A DNA stretch of 64,000 bases from Lota lota (GCA_026745465.1 JACYXH010000212.1:536001-600000), one strand, 5' to 3'. Positions 25,147 to 44,114 are shown, counted from the first letter of the stretch. Translations and numbers: made by a program. Notes: generated from the sequence alone by a model not told the origin.

Positions 25147-25872
25147 GGGGGGGGGGGGTTGTGTGTCTCTGTCTCTGTGTGTCTGTGCTTTTGTGTGTGT
25201 GTCTCTCTATGTCTTTCTGTGTGTGTGTGTATGTGTGTGTGTGCCTATCTTGTGTGTGTGTCTATCTGGTTCTTTATATTTAAAAATAGAACAAGTTTCA
25301 AAATAGAATTGGATGCATTGGTTTGATTTTCACCTATCCAAACTGAGGCCTCTCTATAACGCAGGCTGGGCCATAATGGGGTACACACATCATTTCTCAA
25401 TGGTCAGTTTTAAAGGTGGCTGTTGACTTTAGAAACGTGGTTGGTGATTATTTAGATGTGTTTACTTCCAGTAAACCGGTTTATAAGTCATACATCTGCC
25501 ACTATTGGAAGACAGCTCCCTCTTAAAACATAGTGGGATTTGAACCTTGCAAATTACATGTCGAAGTAGTGTAGTGGTATAGCTTCTGCCACGCAAGCTT
25601 AGGGTCGCCGGTTTCAATCCGACCTCGACTGTGCATTTTTTTGAGACGCGGCACGGACGCGGGCTCGCTGGTTCGAGTCCGACCTCGACCGTGCGTTTTG
25701 CGAGACGTGGCTCGAAAAGGGTGGCAGTTGGGAAAGGCGGTGCGTGGGCTGTGAATACCTTGTTTTATCGTATCTTTATCTGCCCAACAAATGTCATAAC
25801 TGATTTGGAAAACACTCATGATACTTCTTTTCTGTTTTAGTTTTTCTGTTTTGGGTTAACCCTTTTCCACAG
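24121..25872. other. 5' spacer of receptor unit C
   Basis: Very close to unit B, with the same short form and ATTCTTGATTGG repeat near 24,316-24,360. It holds the 130-bp tandem repeat, a TG-to-G tract (25,085-25,157) and the tRNA-like element. No coding exon is supported. Confidence 0.6.
25560..25629 (+). other. tRNA-like element, unit C
   Basis: Third copy of the 70-nt tRNA-Gly-like sequence; the T-arm is GGTTTCAATCC as in unit A. Confidence 0.45.
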
Positions 25873-26015
25873 CGCTTCAGGGTAATGGTTACTGGACAGT
25901 TACTTACTCATCTAGTAATGTCTGCGCTTTAAGTGGAGCAACGGTTGTCATCAGCTGCACTTATGGATACCCTGACAACGTACAGTACCGCCCTACCACA
26001 GTCAAAACTGACTAA
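25873..26015 (+). pseudogene. Truncated V-set exon relic, unit C
   Basis: Third copy of the V relic, ending in the same TAA. It is closest in residues to unit A (TYGYPDNVQYR). Confidence 0.8.
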
Positions 26016-26176
26016 CAGTCAGACTCAACTTGACCTCGGCCAGAGGTCGCGACCCTGAGTTTGGGAAAGGCTGCTCTAGAGTTGTGCTGTCGCACGTCCT
26101 GTGGATAGCAACCCTATGACAAGTACGCCACACAAGTAACCAGAATCGACTATACGGGGAACTATGAAATTATATG

Positions 26177-26207
<31 letters not shown>

Positions 26208-26648
26208 TGTGCATGCGTGTTTGCCTGCCTACCAGCATGCCTGCGTGTATGTGAGTAAGGAGCAGAAGGACAGAAGATTAACAAAAATATGATAAAATAG
26301 CAGAAGATAAAACAAGACGGAACTTTGTACAGTTCATTGTGGTCTAAAAAGGTGATTAGGCCCAGTGATTACCAGGCTTCTTGTTCATTATTCTGCTAAT
26401 CATGGTGTGAAGAGGAAGGAAGTCTTTCAATGTATTTGGTTTCTGTTCAGCTAACTACAAGATGAACTGGACCCAGAGATGTCAGACCAGCTTCCTCATC
26501 TACAGTAAGATTTTGAATGTTCTTAACTTATTTCAATGCTTAAGTAATTCATCGAGTTTTCCTCATATGAACTTTTTAATTGTATTTTACCTGCAGGTGT
26601 GTTTAAATATCTTCCCAGAACAATAGAGTGGAGAGGAGAGGACTCACT

Positions 26649-28160
26649 ATGAATTTAAGATCAGCAGCAAGAGGATTTCTAGCTTTCCTTCTGTCAGTGC
26701 CAGGTTGGTTCATTTACATTGTGAATGTTTAGTTGAACTGTACATGACAACCAAGCAACTGGAACGTGGAGAGGGTCAAACCATAGCATGTTGAAGATAA
26801 AATAATAGTAAATAGACCATTAAAGAACCATCCTCTACAACGCTGTGGTTGGTTAAACAGACCACTAGAATAGAGAACTGTCCACTTTATATATTTCAGT
26901 TATGGTTCATTAGTCATTGGAAAATACCACTTCACTGCAATTTGTATACAGCCTCTTGTAGTAAACGTACTGTCCGGGTTTTTAGATCACAATACTCTGT
27001 GAATTATTTGACAGAATATATATTTGCATTTTAGATTTGTTGACCATTTCCTGGTTGGTAGGCAAACCTCAACTATTTACATCATCGAAGGGTTAATATA
27101 GTTACTTTTAGACTGTTTGAAAAAAGATAAATGTTAAAAGCTACAGTTTTTCCATCATTCATTCCATTATTAGGATTTAGAGTTGGCAGATCAATCTTCT
27201 GCTGAAATGTTGGAATTCAGATTCAGTGATATGGTAGACATTGCATGCCATCTCCTGTCTTCTCTCCTTGCTCCTCTCCTCTCCTTGTCTTCTCTCCTCT
27301 ATTTGTCTCCTCTCCTCTTCCTTGTCTCCACTCCTCTCTTTTCCTTGTCTCCACTCTTCTCTTCTCCTTTCCTTGTCTCCTCGCTACTACACCTATATCC
27401 CCATTTGCTCTCCTTGTCTCTAATCCTTTCCTTGTGTCCTCTCCTCACATCCTCTCATCTACATCCCTTGTCTCCACATCTAAGTAATTACAAAGCTTGC
27501 GGTGGGGTGCGGTGGGTTGAACTTGAAACCCCTCCTGGCTACGCCACTGGTGTCACATGATGTTCTGTAGTGTCACATGATGTTCTGGAACGTTCCTCTC
27601 ACAGCTCAGTGGTCAGCATGTATCTGTAGTTTCCATCTCCACCCACCAGCCTCCATCTCTTTATGTATCTTCTGATCTTTTCATCAGCTGAACCTCTGTG
27701 TCTTGTTAATTCTCAATGAGATGTTTGTTTTTTCACAGCGCTTCAGGGTAATGGTTACTGGAGAGTTACTTACTCACCTAGTAATGTCTGCGCTTTAAGA
27801 GGAGCAACGGTTGACATCATCTGCACTTATGTATACCCTAACAACGTACAGTACCGCCCTACCCCAGTCAAAAGACTGTGGTTTACTAAAAGAGACAACT
27901 ATCAGCCACTTGATCTGGAAGAAGATGCAGACTATACAGGTCGTGTTGAATATAACAGTGGAGAGGTCAGCTGTACCAGGTCCATATGTCGTGGAACATG
28001 TACCCTGAGAATCAAAGACCTGAGTCCGAGTGACTCTGCTGTCTACAAGTTTAGGTTCACAATAAACCAACAAGATGGGAAATATACTGGTAAACCTGGA
28101 GTGATGTTATCTGTCACAGGTAAACTATGATGAGTCTAGTGTATGTGTGTGTGTGTGTGT

Positions 28161-28196
<36 letters not shown>

Positions 28197-28357
28197 TGGT
28201 GTGTGATGGTGTGTGATGGTGTGTGTGTGTGTGTGCACGTACATGAGTGAGAACAATTGTGTGTATGTATGTATATTTGTGTGTGAGTGTGTGTGTATGT
28301 GTTTGTGTGTGTGCATGCGTGCGAATATGTGTGTTCTTGTGTGTGTTTGTGCGTGTA

Positions 28358-28393
<36 letters not shown>

Positions 28394-31300
28394 GGTGTTC
28401 TAGAAGGTATATGTTTTGTGTTATCTTAATTCTTTTTTATAATATTCTGTCATTCGTTTTCACACCCAGGTCTCCAGGTGAAGGTGTCCCTTCCCACCCC
28501 TACCTATCCTGCATGGACAGAGCTGGAGTGTCACAGTCTTTGTGCTCTAACTGGTGAGCCTACCTACGTCTGGTTCAGGAATGGACAATATGTAGGACAA
28601 GGAGTGAACTACAGGGCCTACACTCAGTCTGAAGACAGCTTTTCATGTGCTGTTAAAGGATACAAACGTCTCCAATCTCCTTTAGTGTGTAAGTCAACTC
28701 CACAGTCCACTCCACAGTACACTGACATGATACCAGATGTAATGGACCTTCTAGGGTACAGAACTACATGTTACTATGAACTACTGCAGTGGCCGTTCAA
28801 AACGTGCCTGTTCAGAACGGGCCGATTGCTTGGCCTCCCGTATTGCTGCTTGCAGCTTTCTCCAGCGTCGCTCCTCTAAAATACTTTACACTCGACACGG
28901 CCCTTCATAGTGTTTGCAGCTAAACAGCCTCCAAGTGTGACGGCGATCGAATGAACAGTTGTCGAGAAATCTGAAGGACATGCAGAAGAGCCTCTTCTAA
29001 CTATGGTTAGAGTATTATAACGGTTGTATATCCAGCATCCAAGTACAGTGACCAAGTGAACTGCTGAACCGCAGAGCCCTGAAGCCCCGCCCCCGCTGCT
29101 GCACAGAGCACCGCTGGCTGTTTAGTTCAAAGTGTGCTAATTTTGAAGATTTGATTGAATAAGTCGACACTGCACTTCCTCAGGTGTCAGCAATGCGAAC
29201 GCCAAGGGTGAAGTAGATCAGATGAACAGTCCTAGAGATAAACGAAGGACATACATACATACATACATACATACATACATACATACATACATACATACAT
29301 ACATACATACATACATACATACATACATACATACATACATACATACATACATACATACATACATACTTACATACTTACATACTTACATACATACAAACAT
29401 ACATACATACATACATACATACATACATTCCTCGCTTTATTGGTAGATGGAACCGCTGGTATTTTATATAATTAATGAAATGTAACTGTTAACAGACGCT
29501 CCAAAGACCCCCTCAGTGACTTCCTCTGGTGAAGAAGAGGAGGGCAGTTCAGTGACTCTGAGCTGCAGCAGTGATGCCAACCCAGCAGCTAACTACACCT
29601 GGTTCAAGGTTATAACGGATGGTTCCTCCAGAGTCATGAACCAGGGACAGCAAGTTGTCTTTAGACGTATCCTGTCTTCACACTCTGGACAATATCGCTG
29701 TGAATCTAGGAATGAGCTTGGAACAAAATCGGAGTTGATCACTATTAACGTGAAATGTGAGTAAATCACATCTATTACATAATATTAAAGTCGTGAAAAT
29801 AATATATGAAGTGTGTCAACATTAGCCATCAGTAAATTCATTGAACAAAAACCACAAAAACCTCTCCACGTGATTTTCACTATCAGTAATACTGTCATGA
29901 ATATAATACATGTTTCTATGTGTCTCCAGATGGGCCCAAACACACATCTGTGTATTCAAGTCCCTCTGGTGAAATAAAGGAGGGCAGTTCAGTGACTCTA
30001 AGCTGCAGCAGTGATGCCAACCCAGCAGCTAAGTACACCTGGTTCAAGGTTATGACAGATGGTTCCTCCAGAGTCATGAACCAGGGACAACAACTTGTCT
30101 TTAGACCCATCCTGTCTTCACACTCTGGACAATATCGCTGTGAATCTAGGAATGAGCTTGGAACAAAATTGGAGTTCATCACTATTAACGTAAAATGTGA
30201 GTAAATCACATCTATTACATAATATTGAAGTTGTGAAAATAATATATGAAGTGTGTCAACATTAGCCATCTGTAAATTCATTGAACAAAAACCACAGAAA
30301 CTTCTCCACGTGATTTTCACTATCAGTAATACTGTCATGAATATAATACATGTTTCTATGTGTCTCCAGATGGGCCCAAACACACATCTGTGTTATCAAG
30401 TCCATCTGGTGAAATAAAGGAGGGCATTTCAGTGACTCTAAGATGCAGCAGTGATGCCAACCCAGCAGCTAACTACACCTGGTTCAAGAACGACCAACCT
30501 CTGCTCTGGGAACCAAGTCAACCTCATAGCCTCTCCTCAGTCCACCTTGAAGACAGAGGAACGTACCGCTGTCACGCAGAGAACAAATATGGACAACTGG
30601 ACTCTAAGTCACTATTCATAGATGTTAAGTGTGAGTTGAAAATGTCTAATGTGTAAACATCTTTTCTATATCTGATCTTGAAAATGTAGAGCTGACATTC
30701 ATGTTTTACTGCTTGCCTGTAAACAACTATGACTCACTTATCATACTGGTATTTCAGTTGCTTCTAAACACGGTTTCATAACTTTAGGATGGATATTATT
30801 ATTTTGTGTTCATTACAGACGCTCCAAAGACCCCCTCAGTGACCATGAGTCCCTCTGGTGAAATAGAGGAGGGCAGTTCAGTGACTCTGAGCTGCAGCAG
30901 TGATGCCAACCCAGCAGCTAACTACACCTGGTTCAAGGATCATGGCTCAGTGAAAGAATCAGGGCAGAACGTCACCATCACTAATATCACATCCGAGCTT
31001 GAAGGAAACTATTACTGCCAAGCACATAATGCAATCGGACATCATAATTCCACCTTTTTGTTCATTAAAGGTAATGGTTCATTTAAAAGAAACACACAGT
31101 CACAGACACACAGCTAAACATTGGCATACCTATATTGCAGTTTGTTATCAGTGTTTGAAATCGTATGACTATGTTCCAGTGACGACATCATCACAGACAG
31201 CAATAGTAGCTGTAACAACCATTGGTGTGGTACTGGCCCCCATACTCCTCCTGGTCATCCTCTGGATGAGGTGAGATATTCTCTCTCTCTCTCATTCTTG

Positions 31301-33269
31301 TTTTCCATTCCTTCACTTCTCCTGTTGCCTCTTCATCACTCTGTTCTCTTCACCAGAAGAAAGAGGGCCTCCAGAAAAGCACGTGGACAGGGAGCAAGGC
31401 CAGATACCGTGGAGGAGGTGAGACACAGGAAGCCATTTATTACTAACCCATCCTTCACCAAGATACATGGTGGAAATGTCATGAGGTCACAACGCAAGAC
31501 CACACAAGAGACTTCTAGTTGTTTCCTTATTAAGTGTCCTTCTCTGTTGCTCTATTCCTGTGACTAGGAGATACTGTACATCACAGTGTCTCTATCTTTC
31601 ACCAAGAATGTGAAGTTAAACCCTCTGCCTGATTTGGAAAATTCCAAACTGGAGATAACTTATGTTGACATTTTGCAGCTTTAAACAAAGCCTATTTTAG
31701 TAGAAGTGTGCTATACACCTCCCAAACAGAATTACTTTTAGAAGTTGGAAGAGAGAGATTACTGCAGTCATATATTTTTACAGGAAGAGAGTGTATCTTA
31801 CTTGGCGATCCTAATGTTTTTTTACAGGAAAAGAGTGTATCTTACCTGCCGATTTTCATACAAATGTGACAACTCCAAGAAGCTCTCTGGTAGTTGTCCT
31901 TGTGGAGTTTAATCAGATGTTTGGGTTAATCAACTGATTGAGGAGCCAACAGGGTTGTGTTTCGATAGAGCATAATTTCTAGATGTTATGATGGTGTCAG
32001 AGAAATACAAAACATGTCTGCCAGGTGTTGCACCTGTAAAATCCTGAAAGTGCACTGGAACAGGGAAACAACTGCATAATATGTACCATGAAAAGTTCCT
32101 CAAAAGAGTGATTTATTCACACATTAATGGTGCAGGATTGGTCAGGTGTACTAAATATGCGACAGTGTAAATGGGCTATTTTTAAAGAACATTTGTATCC
32201 ATGCTTGATACACCATTTTACAAATTAGGATTTAACAGCAGACCAAAATTTACTACCAGTGAGATCTGGTTCTCACTGGTACCAGAGACCATCCGTTCTC
32301 TATCAACATTTAAAACTTTTGAAAAAGTAGCAAGATTATGATCAGTACAAAACCTTTATAAATCAGGGAAGATATAAAACAAAACTATGCCAAAGCTGAA
32401 TATTATTAAGATGCAGTTAATGAACATGTTTAATTTAGTCTGGGATTTAAGAGTCACGACTTGACAAAGTAATGTTTGCTAAAAGGGTGAGATCTAGGGT
32501 AAGATCTGGAGTGACATCTTGGGTGACATCTAGAAGACAAACTGGGAACTGGTGAGACATCTGCCAGTGAGCAGAATGAGAAGATTGGTGAATGGAAGTA
32601 ATGATGCCTAATTTTATTTTAAAGAAGCAAATTAACATGTTGTTCAAAGATAAAACGGTTTTAGGAGCTCAACAGTTGGAGGAAACCTTGCAGGAAGGAC
32701 TTGAAGTGAGGCCTACTGCAGCCTGCATGGTGGGACCACTAGTCACCACCAAGGGTCTCTAGATGAACCAGAAACACATGACCTTCAGGACTGTCTTCAG
32801 GAAGTGTAAAGCTTTTTCTAAATGTACTCTTCTGTTCTCACTCCCCGATAGCCACTTCCTGGTCCTGTGTATGAAAACGTCTCAGCTCTGACCAATCGAT
32901 TGGCTCCTGCACCACAGAGAGAACCAATAGAAGAGCAGGATGACAGTCACTATGCCAGCATCCACACCTTTCTCTCAGAGAAACAGGAAGTGCCTCGCTG
33001 TTTGGCTGGCTCCCGTGTCCAATCAGACCAGACAGATGCAGTCTTTTACTCTGTGATCAACATTAAAAGACCCAACGCTGTCCCTGGGTAAGCTTCTCTT
33101 GGTATTTCAAAAGAGTCAATAGACTCTACGTTTTGGGACTTCATCAATCCAACGGATCTGCTTTACAGGGTGACTGAAGTTCTGTCTTCTTTTCAGAGAA
33201 AATGACCAGACAGAGGTGGCAGAAACCGCAGCGCTTTACAGCACCGTCAAAAAATGTCCTAGAGATTGA
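26649..33269 (+). CDS. CD22/sialoadhesin-like Ig receptor, unit C (six Ig domains, full tail)
   Basis: Exons: 26649-26703, 27739-28119, 28470-28688, 29496-29756, 29930-30196, 30370-30630, 30819-31070, 31180-31270, 31357-31417, 32852-33087, 33197-33269; 718 residues. Layout: signal peptide, V-set (to 145, with YKFRF), second Ig domain (to 218), four C2-set domains (to 565), transmembrane helix and tail. Only this copy keeps the original 3' end: the tail exon uses donor CCTGG/GTAAGC and splices to a final exon ending in TGA. The tail has PVYENV (YxN), SHYASI and VFYSVI (both fit the ITIM pattern) and ALYSTV. In A and B the second of these is CHYASI, which lacks a standard ITIM residue at -2. 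This is the best candidate for the fully functional gene of the three. Confidence 0.82.
31838..32433 (+). mobile_element. LINE remnant, unit C (RT part deleted)
   Basis: Keeps the endonuclease-end segment seen at 19,843 in unit B but jumps from ATGAACATGTT straight to TAATTTAGTCTGGG, so the RT part present in A and B is gone. A second copy is at 34,963-35,558 because of the 3.1-kb duplication. Confidence 0.7.
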
Positions 33270-33736
33270 ATCAGTCGCGGCAGCAGGATATAAATAATGG
33301 GACTAGATAGAGTGTCTCATCTCTTTAGTTTAAACAGGACAATACGCTGGCTGCATATCCTACGGCACTTAGACTGAATACTTGCCACCACTACTCACAC
33401 ATGACATGATGACTCTTGAATTGATTTGACTTATTTACGTTATTGTGTATGTTCCACTTGTGATGGCCCCAGCGAGGCCACATTTTATCCAGGGCCTCTT
33501 CCTCTGGTGGATGTAGCTCTGCTTTATTGCTATCACCTGCTGGTTACCTGAATGTACTGCACCTGTGAGGGGAGATATTAAAGTACAATACCTGTCTGGG
33601 TTGGTTAGCTAACCATCATAGCCATCACCTGGCTGCACTAGGTTTAATAACTGTGTATAAATAACTTTATACATAAAACAGAAATGTACACCAACCCTTT
33701 TTGAGACCCAAACAGAACCTTGCTCAACTGATTCAG

Positions 33737-33742
33737 AATAAA
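33737..33742 (+). terminator. Candidate poly(A) signal of receptor C
   Basis: AATAAA is followed by a GT-rich stretch (TGCTCTTGCTTGGTGCATGT), as expected for a cleavage region. It lies 468 bp after the stop. The duplicate is at 36,862-36,867. Confidence 0.55.
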
Positions 33743-34257
33743 TTGCTCTTGCTTGGTGCATGTGTCTTAAGTTATTGAGGTTTTAATGTTTCAAATCATA
33801 TTTATGGATTGGTCTTGATTTCTATTTAATTGTGGCTATGGACGAATACAAAGGTTGTGGAAGTAGGACAGCCATTGTTACAATAATATACATGTACCAT
33901 CTTGGTACTTTTGCAAAACAATGTGAATATATCCAGCAGATATCATACAACTATATTTAATTAAACATAAAAATATATGTATAACAATATTTTATATTTT
34001 TAAGTTACATTTTTTATATTTTTTTATGATGAATAAAAAAACAAAGACATATATATGAATATTTTTAATTTCACGATGTAATTACTCCCCCAGTTCCATA
34101 ATGAGCCCATCCACGCTTGCGCCAAATGTTGAAAGTTGAATATCAAATAAATATCGAATATGAAACTAACTTTACCTCGGTACATAGCATGTGGCGGCGA
34201 AACGCGGAAGTACCAACGCGAAATGTTGGTAGAAGTTGTAATAGGTTAAATGTAAAC

Positions 34258-34585
34258 ATGAGCTCAGTTGTTGAAGATGAAATCCCCTTTTGTTTTATCC
34301 AGACAAGAGATACTAACGCCTGGAAGGCAACAGCAAGAGGCCCTGGATGTCTTGTGCTGACAACGTGGACCGTGTGTGTGTTATTGCTGTGTGCAGTTCA
34401 TGTGAGAGCAGAGCATTTTCTACACGAAGCCGAGAATCCACTGGGCTACTGTCAAGGTGAACACGAGTGCCACAGTCACGATGACAAAACAGCAAACCAT
34501 TCGACTTATTCTCAAACGTCCAATGTCACAATCAACACGAGCCACAGCTTGGAGCGTTTCAAAGTGTCCTGTCAGAAGTTGATAG
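34258..34585 (+). CDS. selenoo2: SelO exon 1, intact left copy
   Basis: ATG at 34,258 opens 328 nt ending at donor GATAG/GTAAAA in phase 1. This is the phase needed to join exon 2 at 37,811 and give KLIEAFPVDEVDG. It encodes residues 1-109: a hydrophobic stretch at 31-49 (LVLTTWTVCVLLLCAVHV), an acidic/His segment, then sequons at N80, N89 and N93 and SLERFKVSCQKLI. The open frame extends 47 codons upstream, but that part looks like UTR. The exon is followed by the right copy of the duplication. Splicing from this donor across to 37,811 would give a full-length protein (inference). Confidence 0.6.
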
Positions 34586-35976
34586 GTAAAAAAAAGTATA
34601 TACCCATGAGGTCACAACGCAAGACCACACAAGAGACTTCTAGTTGTTTCCTTATTAAGTGTCCTTCTCTGTTGCTCTATTCCTGTGACTAGGAGATACT
34701 GTACATCACAGTGTCTCTATCTTTCACCAAGAATGTGAAGTTAAACCCTCTGCCTGATTTGGAAAATTCCAAACTGGAGATAACTTATGTTGACATTTTG
34801 CAGCTTTAAACAAAGCCTATTTTAGTAGAAGTGTGCTATACACCTCCCAAACAGAATTACTTTTAGAAGTTGGAAGAGAGAGATTACTGCAGTCATATAT
34901 TTTTACAGGAAGAGAGTGTATCTTACTTGGCGATCCTAATGTTTTTTTACAGGAAAAGAGTGTATCTTACCTGCCGATTTTCATACAAATGTGACAACTC
35001 CAAGAAGCTCTCTGGTAGTTGTCCTTGTGGAGTTTAATCAGATGTTTGGGTTAATCAACTGATTGAGGAGCCAACAGGGTTGTGTTTCGATAGAGCATAA
35101 TTTCTAGATGTTATGATGGTGTCAGAGAAATACAAAACATGTCTGCCAGGTGTTGCACCTGTAAAATCCTGAAAGTGCACTGGAACAGGGAAACAACTGC
35201 ATAATATGTACCATGAAAAGTTCCTCAAAAGAGTGATTTATTCACACATTAATGGTGCAGGATTGGTCAGGTGTACTAAATATGCGACAGTGTAAATGGG
35301 CTATTTTTAAAGAACATTTGTATCCATGCTTGATACACCATTTTACAAATTAGGATTTAACAGCAGACCAAAATTTACTACCAGTGAGATCTGGTTCTCA
35401 CTGGTACCAGAGACCATCCGTTCTCTATCAACATTTAAAACTTTTGAAAAAGTAGCAAGATTATGATCAGTACAAAACCTTTATAAATCAGGGAAGATAT
35501 AAAACAAAACTATGCCAAAGCTGAATATTATTAAGATGCAGTTAATGAACATGTTTAATTTAGTCTGGGATTTAAGAGTCACGACTTGACAAAGTAATGT
35601 TTGCTAAAAGGGTGAGATCTAGGGTAAGATCTGGAGTGACATCTTGGGTGACATCTAGAAGACAAACTGGGAACTGGTGAGACATCTGCCAGTGAGCAGA
35701 ATGAGAAGATTGGTGAATGGAAGTAATGATGCCTAATTTTATTTTAAAGAAGCAAATTAACATGTTGTTCAAAGATAAAACGGTTTTAGGAGCTCAACAG
35801 TTGGAGGAAACCTTGCAGGAAGGACTTGAAGTGAGGCCTACTGCAGCCTGCATGGTGGGACCACTAGTCACCACCAAGGGTCTCTAGATGAACCAGAAAC
35901 ACATGACCTTCAGGACTGTCTTCAGGAAGTGTAAAGCTTTTTCTAAATGTACTCTTCTGTTCTCACTCCCCGATAG

Positions 35977-36394
35977 CCACTTCCTGGTCCTGTGTATGAA
36001 AACGTCTCAGCTCTGACCAATCGATTGGCTCCTGCACCACAGAGAGAACCAATAGAAGAGCAGGATGACAGTCACTATGCCAGCATCCACACCTTTCTCT
36101 CAGAGAAACAGGAAGTGCCTCGCTGTTTGGCTGGCTCCCGTGTCCAATCAGACCAGACAGATGCAGTCTTTTACTCTGTGATCAACATTAAAAGACCCAA
36201 CGCTGTCCCTGGGTAAGCTTCTCTTGGTATTTCAAAAGAGTCAATAGACTCTACGTTTTGGGACTTCATCAATCCAACGGATCTGCTTTACAGGGTGACT
36301 GAAGTTCTGTCTTCTTTTCAGAGAAAATGACCAGACAGAGGTGGCAGAAACCGCAGCGCTTTACAGCACCGTCAAAAAATGTCCTAGAGATTGA
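35977..36394 (+). pseudogene. Orphan tail exons of receptor C
   Basis: Exact counterparts of the last two exons of receptor C (35,977-36,212 and 36,322-36,394), with splice sites and stop intact but no Ig or transmembrane exons in front. They could serve as alternative 3' exons for receptor C if the duplication is real. Confidence 0.75.
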
Positions 36395-37382
36395 ATCAGT
36401 CGCGGCAGCAGGATATAAATAATGGGACTAGATAGAGTGTCTCATCTCTTTAGTTTAAACAGGACAATACGCTGGCTGCATATCCTACGGCACTTAGACT
36501 GAATACTTGCCACCACTACTCACACATGACATGATGACTCTTGAATTGATTTGACTTATTTACGTTATTGTGTATGTTCCACTTGTGATGGCCCCAGCGA
36601 GGCCACATTTTATCCAGGGCCTCTTCCTCTGGTGGATGTAGCTCTGCTTTATTGCTATCACCTGCTGGTTACCTGAATGTACTGCACCTGTGAGGGGAGA
36701 TATTAAAGTACAATACCTGTCTGGGTTGGTTAGCTAACCATCATAGCCATCACCTGGCTGCACTAGGTTTAATAACTGTGTATAAATAACTTTATACATA
36801 AAACAGAAATGTACACCAACCCTTTTTGAGACCCAAACAGAACCTTGCTCAACTGATTCAGAATAAATTGCTCTTGCTTGGTGCATGTGTCTTAAGTTAT
36901 TGAGGTTTTAATGTTTCAAATCATATTTATGGATTGGTCTTGATTTCTATTTAATTGTGGCTATGGACGAATACAAAGGTTGTGGAAGTAGGACAGCCAT
37001 TGTTACAATAATATACATGTACCATCTTGGTACTTTTGCAAAACAATGTGAATATATCCAGCAGATATCATACAACTATATTTAATTAAACATAAAAATA
37101 TATGTATAACAATATTTTATATTTTTAAGTTACATTTTTTATATTTTTTTATGATGAATAAAAAAACAAAGACATATATATGAATATTTTTAATTTCACG
37201 ATGTAATTACTCCCCCAGTTCCATAATGAGCCCATCCACGCTTGCGCCAAATGTTGAAAGTTGAATATCAAATAAATATCGAATATGAAACTAACTTTAC
37301 CTCGGTACATAGCATGTGGCGGCGAAACGCGGAAGTACCAACGCGAAATGTTGGTAGAAGTTGTAATAGGTTAAATGTAAAC

Positions 37383-37709
37383 ATGAGCTCAGTTGTTGAA
37401 GATGAAATCCCCTTTTGTTTTATCCAGACAAGAGATACTAACGCCTGGAAGGCAACAGCAAGAGGCCCTGGATGTCTTGTGCTGACAACGTGGACCGTGT
37501 GTGTGTTATTGCTGTGTGCAGTTCATGTGAGAGCAGAGCATTTTCTACACGAAGCCGAGAATCCACTGGGCTACTGTCAAGGTGAACACGAGTGCCACAG
37601 TCACGATGACAAAACAGCAAACCATCGACTTATTCTCAAACGTCCAATGTCACAATCAACACGAGCCACAGCTTGGAGCGTTTCAAAGTGTCCTGTCAGA
37701 AGTTGATAG
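37383..37709 (+). pseudogene. selenoo2: SelO exon 1, right copy with 1-base deletion
   Basis: Identical to 34,258-34,585 except that AACCATTCGACTT reads AACCATCGACTT. The exon is 327 nt, so the frame changes after about residue 80, the three sequons disappear and exon 2 would be read out of frame. This is the copy next to the rest of the gene. A homopolymer-type sequencing error is unlikely to be told from a real mutation by sequence alone. Confidence 0.7.
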
Positions 37710-37810
37710 GTAAAAAAAAGTATATACCCCGTCCTTCATGTGACGCATACACAGTGCATAGCAAGTTAAGAGACACGAAACGTATAGACAATGTCACATT
37801 GTCTCTGCAG

Positions 37811-43733
<5,923 letters not shown>

Positions 43734-44114
43734 TAGTTGCAGACACAGATCTGTGTGTCTGAAACTACAAGTTTTAGATTCTGAAAATGTCGGCTGAACT
43801 CAAACGTCAAGGTCAGAGCCACCTGAGAGAGCTCAGCATTCCCTCCATCTTATCGCCTGTTGGACAGAGATACAGAGAAGTCGTTGTCATTTAAACTAAA
43901 TTTTAAAATAGCTTCTACTGTTTTATTTTGATATTTTCATCTATTACTTTCCCAGGGCAGGCTGAGCATCAGATGGTCTGTGTCCGAATCTCTCTGCTAG
44001 CTAGCATGCTTAGTGCCCTAACATGCAAAGTAGCAATGCACCCACAGGGAATAAGTGTGTACATTTAAGGAGAACATAAAGCAGTCAATTTTTAATACAT
44101 TGATAAACAATGAA

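Larger units (their letters stand above)
31481..34605. repeat. 3.1-kb tandem duplication, left copy
   Basis: Runs from ATGAGGTCACAACGCAAGAC in the receptor C tail intron to the start of SelO intron 1 (TATATACCC). It contains receptor C tail exons, its 3' UTR, the intergenic region and SelO exon 1. The right copy starts at the next base. In the stretches I compared, the only difference found is one missing base in the right copy. Confidence 0.95.
34606..37729. repeat. 3.1-kb tandem duplication, right copy
   Basis: Repeats 31,481-34,605, one base shorter because of a missing T at about 37,625. The junction joins SelO intron 1 sequence (GTATATACCC) to receptor intron sequence (ATGAGGTCAC). It carries orphan receptor tail exons and a second SelO exon 1. 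Confidence 0.95.

Noticed and set aside
29916-30383. Minus-strand frames of 116-155 codons opposite C2 exons
   Set aside because: Antisense shadows of the Ig exons; the + frame carries Ig residues and phase 1-1 splice sites.
43790-43850. GGCTGAACTC...GAGAGAGCTCAGC pairing as the SECIS
   Set aside because: The arms pair but lack the AUGA/GA core and the apical A pair at the right places; the hairpin at 44,363 fits better.
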